NCBI GenBank assembly: GCA_963681505.1 | Contig: OY811990.1 | Span: 62,001 to 126,000, forward strand | From: Eunapius fragilis | Lineage: Eukaryota; Porifera; Demospongiae; Spongillida; Spongillidae | DNA length: 64,000 nucleotides | Direction: 5' to 3' | Shown here: piece after piece, positions 55,800-64,000 of the stretch | Position numbering within the stretch: the stretch's first letter is position 1 | Layout of the letters: the number at the start of each line of letters is the position of its first letter | Position numbers and translations under genes: made by a program | The notes under the pieces: model-generated | What the model was told of the DNA's origin: nothing | Database searches by the model: none | The model's input: the letters and a program-made list of their open reading frames with translations, nothing else

Positions 55800-56690
55800 A
55801 TGAAGTTTATTTGCACATGTACATGTACAATGTAGGACCAAACATAAAGAGAATGAATCTGAATTTAAACATTGCAAAAATAGTTGTGAAAGAGGTAATA
55901 TAGGCCAACTTAACCAAAGACAAAGTATTTTTTTTTTCAAATTGTAGCACACAACATAACAATTTACAGGGTATATAAAGTAAGGGGGGAAAAGAATAGT
56001 GTCATATGGTGGAAAGAGTATGTATACGTGTGACATGAGTCGTGTGTGTGTGTGTGAGTGTGTGTGTGTGTGTGTGGTGTGTGGTGTGTGCGCGTGCACA
56101 TTCATGTGCGTTACATACAAATAGCTGCAAGTGGGTATGCCAGCCATGCAGATGAAATGAAAAACGGTGGGTAGTTGAAATAATATGAGCCAGCAGGATG
56201 CAAATTCCAACAATAAGGAAAGGGTTACATGTGTTTCAGCCCAGCTGCGCTGTGGCTTTGACCCAACCATGCCTCTCCCCCAGCTGATACACCATGCATT
56301 TTATCTCATGGCTCTGATTACTGTTAGCGCTGTGAGCTTATAAATGGCCACGCAATGAAGAGTTTGACCGAATAGACAAGCACTAGATTTCTACACGATG
56401 TTGTGCATGCCTATCGGTATTGGTAGTATGTACAGTGTTGTGTATGGTGATGGTGGCTGAATCCATGTGTTTCGATCGCTTAATGAATCTTGTTCGCTAT
56501 AGAAGAGGAAAGAGAAACACTGACATTTGTAAGAAGCGAAAAGAAGTGGTCTTTCCAGTTATATGTGTTATCATGGCATGGGCCCAGGGCTGTACAGTAT
56601 ATTCATGTGCTCGGAGTAACCCGAACCAGGTCGTAATAGGTTAATGGTGCGATATGAATGAGAAATGTGCAATTACTTTGCACAGTTGTA
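55800..56690. repeat. Right member of the inverted repeat pair
   Basis: Complement of 50860-51690 with many CpG-to-TpG/CpA differences, for example GACCTGGTTCGGGTTACTCC on its minus strand against AACCTGGTTCCCACTACTCC. It includes a GT microsatellite at 56043-56092. The HFDRL...LVRYRR frame is recognisable on the plus strand (MCFDRLMNLVRYRRG) with upstream stops. Confidence 0.8.
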
Positions 56691-56929
56691 TGTCCGTAAT
56701 GGATCAAGCAAAAAAACTAACGAACATATCAATTCAATAGGTACAGGATCTCTCTACATATAAACCAAATTTGAATGAATTGAATTTTCCTACCAAAAGA
56801 TATGGTGGTTTGAACCACAAGGGGTATTGGACATTGCAACACCAATACAAAGCATATGAAAGAGCCCAAAAAGGATTCTACCAGAGAGAAATGATGTAGT
56901 GCATACAACAGGAGCTGCTATACATAAGT

Positions 56930-57756
56930 GATTTGACGCTAACAAAGGCCTTGGACAAAATTCCTTCAATAGAGGCTGTCTAAAGTACTCAGTATACGGG
57001 AGCTTTAAAATCCTACAACAGAAGCTAAACCTGAGGATGCAGCTGCCTATAGAGTGTTCCCCTCCAAGAACGGCAGCTGTTACAGATGTGGGGGGATGGG
57101 CCACTTGGCATCTTCATGCTTTCAAAAGGATAAAACCTGCAATTCCAGTGGAAAACTGGGACACTTATCCCAAGTATGTAGAGGCAAGTTGTCAGCAGGA
57201 CGTCAATGCACATCATCCAGCTCGATAAGTACATTTGGTGGAACCAGATTTGGACCTCAGTGACTGCCAAAGCAGTGATGAGGAGCACCAGTATGTGTAC
57301 ATAGGGTAGCTAATAGGGATAGATATCCCAAGCTAAACTGGATATCAATGGTAGTGTAGTAAAATTTGAGGTCGATACAGGTGCAGACGTATCCACAATT
57401 CAAGCAAAAAACGTACAGAACAAATTAGCGTGCAACCAATGTCAGGAGTGCTCTATCAATACGATGGAACCATCCTTCCTACCGTGGGGAAGGTCTGAGC
57501 AAAGGTTTTGATGAAAAACCAGTCGGCAGAAGGCTGCTTCATCATTGTGGAGTATGCTGACAAGCATCTTCCATTGCCGAGCTGTGATTTTCTGTGTAAG
57601 CTCCGTTTGGACAGATCTAAAATGCTAAGGAGTAATACTACAGATGGTCCCAGGATACATGCTATCCACAGTGTAAACTTGTTGAATGAGTTCCCTGATG
57701 TGATGGATGAAAAGTTGGGACTACTTAAGGGAACCAAGGCTGAAATTCAGCTTTAA
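56930..57756 (+). pseudogene. Ty3/gypsy gag end, zinc knuckles, protease and linker
   Basis: Plus strand in shifting frames: a gag-tail LTLTKALDKIPSIEAV, then CYRCGGMGHLASSC (intact CCHC knuckle) and CNSSGKLGHLSQVC, where the second Cys is replaced by Ser. Next come the protease site DTGADVSTIQ near 57373-57402, and LPLPSCDFLCKLRLDRSKM, LLNEFPDVM and EKLGLLKGTKAEIQL before a stop. The pattern belongs to K02A2.6-type gypsy polyproteins. Several stops and frameshifts make it dead. The polyprotein resumes at 58993 after an insertion. Confidence 0.85.
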
Positions 57757-57780
57757 GAGGGCATAGTGCCAGTGTTCTGC

Positions 57781-58980
57781 ACAGGGTTTGTACATATATT
57801 TATGTGGTCAAAATAAGACTTTTTAATGCCTTTATAATGTAAAATACATAATAGATGTACATGTACATGCAAATGGACATTGGAGTCAGGGTTCCACCAG
57901 CTAAGATTAGCTAGCCAGTAGCCACTCCTTAGCCAGGGATAAATTGTAGCTATTAACAAATAGCCACTTAGCCAACAATGAACATAAATTCATTACCACG
58001 TGATTGCTTGCGGTTCAACTGGTGAATCAGAACAAAGTGCTAGTACAAAACTGATGCAATTTTCTTAATGAATGGTCTCTGAGTTACTTTTTTAAAAACC
58101 TTGTATCTAACAAAGCATACTATATCTGCAATCTTAAGCACATGCTTTGATGTGGTGCAGATAGAGATTGTGGAACTACATGTACATACTGTATGACCAC
58201 TGAACCTGCAAACCTTTGTTACCATCGTAAAATGCGCATGGTTTAGAAGCCCCTTTGTAACTGAAAGAACTGGTAATTCTAGCAAATGATAACAAAATTC
58301 AAAACAGATTGGCCTCGACGACAATGATATATACCTGCATTATTTGTACTACGTATTAAGCTGTTGTGCTAGCTGTCTCTGAAGGGAGCTGAACGGTTAT
58401 TCTCAACTAAGGACCTCTTATTATGTACTTTCACCAGTATCTCCAATCACAACTAAAGCACTCATCCTCACCCGCTGGAACCACGATTTGGTGAAAAGGC
58501 AGTATGTTAGAGAGTTCCCAATGGATGTACAAGATGTTGAGTTTGATGAAAAGACGTGTTTATTCCACTTTTGTCCTCATGTGCTTTATGTTATATGGTG
58601 TAAAAGCAATACTATATATTAGCCAGCTAGCCAATAAATTTTGAAATAGCCAGCTTGCCTCAATAGCTACATAGCCAGTGGAGCCCAGGTTGGAGCACAA
58701 TATTCAGTCTTACCAATAGCTCATACACCTCCATCACACTATCTCATTCCCAGGCCAGCACGGGCATGTAGTACACCACAATGTACATGTCGCTATACAT
58801 CTGGGATGCAATGCATCCAGGTTTTCTCGTTATTTGGGGATGCAGTTAAAAGACAAGAGAGACATGGGGCAAAATTAAATGCCTTTTTAATAGCCATATT
58901 GGCGCTTTATCAATAAATATACAAGACTTAATGCCCTTTTTAATAGCATTTACTGATTTAATGCCTTTTCAATACCCTGT
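57781..58980. mobile_element. 1.2 kb insertion splitting the gypsy element
   Basis: Begins ACAGGGTTTG and ends CAATACCCTGT, a short inverted terminal match. The gypsy polyprotein stops at its left edge and resumes within 15 bases of its right edge. No convincing target duplication is visible, so the exact borders are approximate. TTAATGCCTTTT motifs recur inside both ends. Another element is nested in it. Confidence 0.55.
57879..58696. mobile_element. Nested hAT-like non-autonomous element, 802 bp
   Basis: Spans 57887-58688. Left end CAGGGTTCCACCAGCTA and right end TAGCCAGTGGAGCCCAG match as inverted repeats at 13 of 17 positions. Flanks ATTGGAGT and GTTGGAGC agree at six of eight bases, as expected of an aged 8-base hAT duplication. 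AGCCA/TAGCT motifs are concentrated near both ends. No transposase frame. Confidence 0.65.
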
Positions 58981-58992
58981 AAGAACTCTGTT

Positions 58993-59690
58993 TGTAAGTA
59001 CAAACCAGTGCCATTTGCATTAAAGGAACCAGTGGAAGAGACAATAAGGCAACAAGTCAAGGAAGGAGGAGCTGGAGCCAGTGGAGCGAAGTGACTGGAC
59101 AGCCGAATATGTGCTGATTTCAAAATTACTACTAATCCACATCTCTGCCCTAAGACCTTTTGCTTGCCTACTGTGGACGAAATTTTCTCTAGAACATGAA
59201 ATGAAAATAGAATGCCCTTGCCATTATTTTTGCTGTAAAAAAGCTCCATCAGCATGTATGTGGCAAAGAGTTTGTGTTGGTTACAGACCATAAACCATTG
59301 TTGGGCATGACAATGGAATTCCAACACAAGCTGTAGTATGAGTGGATTGAGTGCAGAGATGGGGATAATATATTGGGGGCATATCAATATAAAATTGAGT
59401 ATGTCCCAGGGTCAGAAAATGTGTGCCTACTGTAGTTGCAGTTGCCAGTTCAAACGACAGTAGCTGTGGCAATGACATCTTAGCTATGGATATGGCTTCA
59501 TTACCAGTGACTGCTAAGATATTTCTAAGGGCACTGGAACAGAAAAAGATATACCAACTGTACTCCAATTTGTTCGCCATGGTAAATGGCCTTTGTCTCT
59601 AGCAGGAAAGTTGCAAACCATATCACAGGAGGCAGATTGAGTTGAGCTGTCAGGATAATTGTTTGCTGTGAGGTCGACGGATGATTATAC
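58993..59690 (+). pseudogene. Ty3/gypsy reverse transcriptase, RNase H and integrase-linker remnants
   Basis: Plus strand, in several frames: KYKPVPFALKEPVEETI, RICADFKITTNPHL and LPTVDEIFS (start of reverse transcriptase); VTDHKPLLGM, YEWIECRDGDNILGAYQYKI and YVPGSENVC (end of RNase H); FVRHGKWPLS and LFAVRSTDD (integrase linker). The catalytic palm of reverse transcriptase is missing between the first two groups, so an internal deletion has occurred besides stops and shifts. It continues the fragment at 56930-57756. Confidence 0.85.
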
Positions 59691-59699
59691 TAACATCTT

Positions 59700-60685
59700 T
59701 GTACCATACACTACTTTAATTACATTTATGTCAAATGCCCTGGGTGTACTCTGTGGAGCACGTTTGTACATCATGGCTACGCGAAACAAAGCTTTTTTTT
59801 CGTTCTGCCATTACGGCATTCTAGCGATATTTGACAGTTGCCATGTTGTACAGGTCCTTATCTGTTTGGGCCGACAGAAAGCCTAAGACCTTCTGCTACT
59901 CTTACAGCAATGCTCATAGCAGAGGTATCCGGTACCGTGCGTAACACATGTGAACTTAAAAAACAACCCAGAGTCAGAGATAACTTTAAGTGGCCATATG
60001 TATAACTTTTTTTATTGAACACGGTACCTTCAATAATTTGGACAGTAGCTAGCTGCTAATGTGAAAATTTTAAAACATACATGTATACACTGCAAGGCAA
60101 ATGCATATACACATGTGTGACTTAATTTTGCCAAATTATTTGAATGGTGAATGGAGTCATCTGTAGGGCATGGCTATTAGTATAATGCCATGTTTTTATT
60201 TTATTATTATAGGGCATGTCACATGCCATTACGAAGAATGACGTTTTCAGAAACTAACATGCCGCCTAAAAAATGACAATTCCCAAATGAAATTCAAAGG
60301 CAGAGAGGGGGTTATCGAAAGAGTCGTAAATGAAGGCAACACTATAAGTTCCCAGTCCTGTTCCAAGGGGTAGGTTACGCACTTGTCAGCACACTAATCG
60401 GCGAATTTATAATCGGTTTAGGTGAATTTGCAGCCTTATCACTAGATAGCTGGATGAATTTATGTGTTGTAGTGACATTGAAGGGACTGTTTTTGAAACG
60501 TTTTTCTTTATAGGATTCAGCTCCACACAGTCACTTCCAGGGCAATTGTGTGATCCTGCATTCATACTCCATTCACCACAAGAAATGCAACAAGCTTTTC
60601 TTGCTGCACGTACCCCTATTTTGATACTGACTCTGTATGGTGTGTAGGTGCACATGTGTACTTGTGTGGCATGTGTGAGGTGCAC
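59700..60685. other. No gene recognised
   Basis: Short frames only (for example 60462-60647 plus), without known motifs. Confidence 0.45.
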
Positions 60686-60689
60686 GTGC

Positions 60690-61030
60690 GATGTACAGTA
60701 CTGCTCGCAAGTAAGCTGAAAGAACTCGCACGTAGAGTTTTCGTTTCGTGCAACTCGTTGGCGTCGTGTGAGTAATGTGTGTGTGAAGTATTAGTAGGGT
60801 TAGTCTGTTACCTATGGTGTGAACGAGACGGTACTCGCAAACTAACTTGCGAGTAAGGTTCGTGCGAACAATACGGCAATCGTGTGGTTACTCGTTTATG
60901 TTTGCGTGCGTGTGCGTATCGGTACTTGCTTGTGCTTCGTATGCAAACGAGTGGGATACATGCATGCTCTTGAGTGGGACATGTGTGTTTCACTCGAGTG
61001 TTCCTCAACGTACTCGTGGGCAGTACTGTA
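60690..61030. other. CpG-rich ACTCG/GCGAGT tract
   Basis: About 340 bases with a much higher CpG density than the surroundings and many ACTCG or CGAGT words, including the hairpin TACTCGCAA-ACTAAC-TTGCGAGTA at 60832-60855. It may be a degenerate satellite or an unmethylated regulatory region. No reading frame is convincing. Confidence 0.55.
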
Positions 61031-61062
61031 CGGGTGACATGATATGTGTATGTGCAGTGTGC

Positions 61063-61092
61063 GATTACGTTAGCCTATAGGCTAACGTAATC
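61063..61092. repeat. 30-base perfect palindrome
   Basis: GATTACGTTAGCCTA followed at once by its exact complement, with no spacer. Confidence 0.97.
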
Positions 61093-61099
61093 CTGCAGG

Positions 61100-61905
61100 A
61101 CAGCTCGCGTGCCGATAGTATCTAGCATTATTCACACTCACTTCCGTTCAATGGACGCTTTTCTGTTCAAATGCGATCTCTTCAAAAGGTTGAGCTGCTG
61201 CCTGAAGAAGACACGTGCAATGCGATCAGATGATGCGGTTAGATGTGGTAGCGTATGAATTTTCCAACGATAGATAATTGCCATCGAACTAAATCAACAT
61301 TTTCCACGCAGGCAACTTCTTCAGCATGGCATTGAATGAATAACATTATTCGAATTAACAACACATATCCAAAACTGAAGTGGTTCAGGAGCCACACACC
61401 ACAATTGAAGAGTTCAATAGGGTGGTAAATGGCTGACAGTACAAAGACCATGTACAACAAAGACTGACCATAGTTAAGAGAAACTGATTCTACAGCATGC
61501 AAAACCATAATAAGATAATGAGTACATATGGATCTTTATATATAAGAGCAGTAATTGTTTTGTACACAACCATTACAGCAGGACCAAGTTCAACGAAGGT
61601 TGTAAAGAAAGGGGGTGAAGCAATCATGCACAACTTCTTGGACTTCACAACTTCTTGGACTCTAATTATATATGATCTTCATGTATCCTATTCAAGGATA
61701 TGAAGATTAACACTTTAATGTCCCTTTTGTGTGTGTTTTACATCAGGTCATGATGAGGCACCAGGTTCACTTTGCAACTTGCTGAAAAGATGCTGGCACA
61801 TTGTAAGTTCAAAAATAGATTTTCATGGGTAGCAGATTCCATGTAATATTTTCCAACTTGAAACACCATAGTCAGTAATGATTAATACAGGGAGAAGATT
61901 GCTCT
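61100..61905. other. No gene recognised
   Basis: Short frames without motif support on both strands. One imperfect 17-base direct repeat (CACAACTTCTTGGACTT) at 61628-61661. Confidence 0.45.
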
Positions 61906-61913
61906 AAGAGTAA

Positions 61914-62021
61914 CAGTGGCGGATCCAGCATATTTTAGGTTCATTAAAACCGGGCAATTATGGGCCCGTGCCCGTAATTGCCCGGTTTTAATGAGCCTAA
62001 AATATGCCTGGATCGCCACTG
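61914..62021. mobile_element. Snap-back short transposon, 108 bp, 5-base target duplication
   Basis: Two 46-base arms (61915-61960 and 61975-62020) are complementary with about two mismatches around a 14-base GC-rich loop. Ends are CAGTGGCGGATCCAG and CTGGATCGCCACTG, and AGTAA flanks both sides (61909-61913, 62022-62026). The low divergence of the arms suggests recent origin or gene conversion. Confidence 0.92.
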
Positions 62022-62029
62022 AGTAAGGT

Positions 62030-62960
62030 TCTTTTAAACTAAGCCATGACTTTGCAACTATAACATTCATGCAGCAGGTACCATCCACAGAAGCATCATC
62101 AGCATACCAGATCGTTTCCTTTGACAGCGCTTGCCAAACTGTCTCAAAAAGGACTTACATGTAAAAGGGACCCTCTATCAACGGTGTTGTATGACACTGA
62201 ATTACTTACTGCGAACAGTGCCATTATAGAGGGTTACCTTGGTAGCACCATGTTTATTGTATGCATGGTACGTATAGGGTGTTCTTTCCGACAACTTTAT
62301 TACATGTACTCATTTTTGTGGATAAATTGTTTGGCTTGCAAATCCGGTAGCAAACCCAAACTGACCGCATTCTGCACCACAAAGTCTTTTGTGTTGAACG
62401 CACAAAGTGTTCTGCTGCTAGGGCCTATATATAATTATATGTTGGCGTGTAGCAAGTACCTGCATAGGTACAGCTGAGACGGTTCCAGTTCATCTTCTAA
62501 AAGTGAGTCCGGTATATTGCCCAATTGTGTATTCATAGGCAGTATATCCCGCTATTCAAATGTCATGAAGTCATCCTTAGCGTAATACGCTTTTTTGTTG
62601 TTAATGTTATTGCTGTTGGGACTCATCTCGCTAGTTACATTTAACGAATGGCACGTTGTACTACAAATCATTAAAGATTCTAATAGCAGCACGCTGCATA
62701 CTAGTTGAGCTATCCGCATGTTTTTTTTTTCACAGCACGCAATGGATATATTATTTTCACGTGCCACGTTAGTGCTTGTAAACAATGCATGTTTTGGAGG
62801 TAGAGAGCTGAGTGGGTGACTTCCACGGGAATGCACACCTCATGTCTCACTGAACCACTACCAATCACGAAGTGTGAACAAAGTGCAGAATTTTCAATTG
62901 GCACTTGCAGAACTGGTCAACCTGGAATTGGGGCCACGCTGCCTGTCAGCTTTTGGCAGC
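62030..62960. other. No gene recognised
   Basis: Frames at 62121-62477 (plus) and 62552-62904 (minus) lack known motifs and splice support. Confidence 0.45.
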
Positions 62961-62967
62961 AGGGCAG

Positions 62968-63155
62968 CAGGGGCGGACGTACGAAGGAGGCGTGGCAGAT
63001 AAAGAGGGGGGGGGGAGGGGGGGGGGGGTTAATGATTTATTCATGCAGATTGCCTAATTTTCTGCTATGAATAATATTATCCAAGGGCTGGAAGGGAGGG
63101 GGTTGAACCCCCCCACCCCCCCCCCCCCCCCCCCCCTCGCCTACATCCGCTACAG
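62968..63155. mobile_element. Short non-autonomous transposon, 188 bp, 5-base target duplication
   Basis: Left end CAGGGGCGGACGTACG and right end CCTACATCCGCTACAG are imperfect inverted repeats, flanked by GGCAG on both sides (62963-62967, 63156-63160). G-runs lie near the left end and C-runs near the right, as in the elements at 15303 and 54534. Confidence 0.8.
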
Positions 63156-63164
63156 GGCAGGTAC

Positions 63165-64000
63165 AATGTCTTGAACCTTTACAATATGATGATAGATCTA
63201 TCGTGTGCTGTACTGAGGTACTTGCCACCTTTTGTCGGCCACACTTTTCATATGCAGAATCCCTGTTATTGCCAACGAATTCGTCATCCCTAGTCCTTTT
63301 TTGATGACAACGACATATACTACTTTGTCGTTTAGAGTGAATTTTTAATTACTTCATCACGCTTACAGTTACCATTCAGCCTCATAATTAGATAAGCGCC
63401 ATTTAAACATATCGGATAGATAACTATCATTGCGTATCAGAGTGGGTGTGTCACACGAAGCGGTCTAATTAATTATAATAAGCAAGGCTTTTATTGACAT
63501 CTTCCAGTCGCGTTTTTGAATCAATTAAGGTATATGCGCGGTAGAGATTCTTAGGATGCGTAATGCCACTTCATCATATTATAATCAGAATGATTTTGGT
63601 CAACCTGAGTTTGATAATAAAAGACAAGATGTCGGCCTATGTATGACCATTTCTGGATATGTCGAATAAAGGAAACATGGCAATCTGTTATATATTTTGC
63701 ATAAGAATAACATTTTATAGCATGCAAAAGCGCTAGAGAAAGACCTTATCTATTAGAGACGCACAGACATGCATAGTTGGATGTGTAATCGAGACCGTGA
63801 TAGCTACGTGGGCTTTTGCTTCTGTCTTTCAATATTTATGTTTATTCGGCACAAATTAAATTTTCTTCCGCTCTTGCATGTCTGACGGCATCATGAATGA
63901 AGAGTATACGATAGTCCTGAATATACTGTATATAAAAAAAAAACAAATGACAATAGAGATATAACATCTATGAAATGTGCATGTCTCGAATACAAGTATA
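63165..64000. other. No gene recognised
   Basis: AT-rich sequence to the end of the window without a supported feature. Confidence 0.5.

Overview
The window reads as nuclear DNA of an early-branching animal, most likely a demosponge. That is an inference from multi-exon genes with many very short introns, a PhoPQ-activated/AprA-type secreted hydrolase, a death-domain exon, single-exon seven-helix receptors with no familiar class motifs, strong CpG decay in dead repeats, and a dense load of Helitron, Ty3/gypsy, pogo-like and short inverted-repeat elements. No species is claimed. There are two 200-base assembly gaps (1678-1877 and 23174-23373).

Layout. 0-3 kb: minisatellite, a dead integrase-bearing element and the 3' exons of a probable membrane protein. 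3.9-8.2 kb (minus): a 15-exon AprA/PqaA-family gene, the best-resolved host gene, with one reading-frame break. 12.1-13.0 kb (plus) and 49.5-50.5 kb (minus): two paralogous seven-transmembrane proteins. 15.9-16.3 kb (minus): a death-domain exon. 16.65-17.23 kb: an inverted-repeat transposon of Mutator-like build holding a RecQ-like helicase fragment. 20.6-22.7 kb: a large fold-back repeat. 23.4-27.9 kb: several minisatellite arrays and three diverged copies of a short exon. 28.0-34.7 kb (minus): a Helitron/Helentron replicase-helicase, open from end to end and, on my reading, two exons long. 35-44 kb: a graveyard of gypsy, pogo-like and unclassified element fragments. 44.5-49.1 kb: palindromic arrays, minisatellites and a chimeric 28S-18S rRNA pseudogene. 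50.6-56.7 kb: dispersed repeats, including a distant inverted pair. 57.0-59.7 kb (plus): a decayed Ty3/gypsy element split by nested DNA-transposon insertions. 60-64 kb: a CpG-rich tract, a 30-base perfect palindrome and two more short elements.

How parts relate. The Helitron is the only element that looks capable of coding for its own movement. Joining an arginine/glutamate-rich repeat exon to the replicase exon through a 150-base intron keeps the frame exactly, giving about 2193 residues: 15-residue repeats, Cys-rich region, HUH Rep, PIF1-like helicase, nuclear signal, OTU protease. Four short non-autonomous elements (15.3, 54.5, 61.9 and 63.0 kb) share a terminal CAG(T/C/G)G(G/A)CG signature and exact 5-base target duplications, so they look like one family moved by an enzyme not encoded here. 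I see no operon-like or multi-gene system. The unusual biology is mobile-element architecture plus a few lineage-specific host genes. All family assignments come from reading motifs; no database search was possible.
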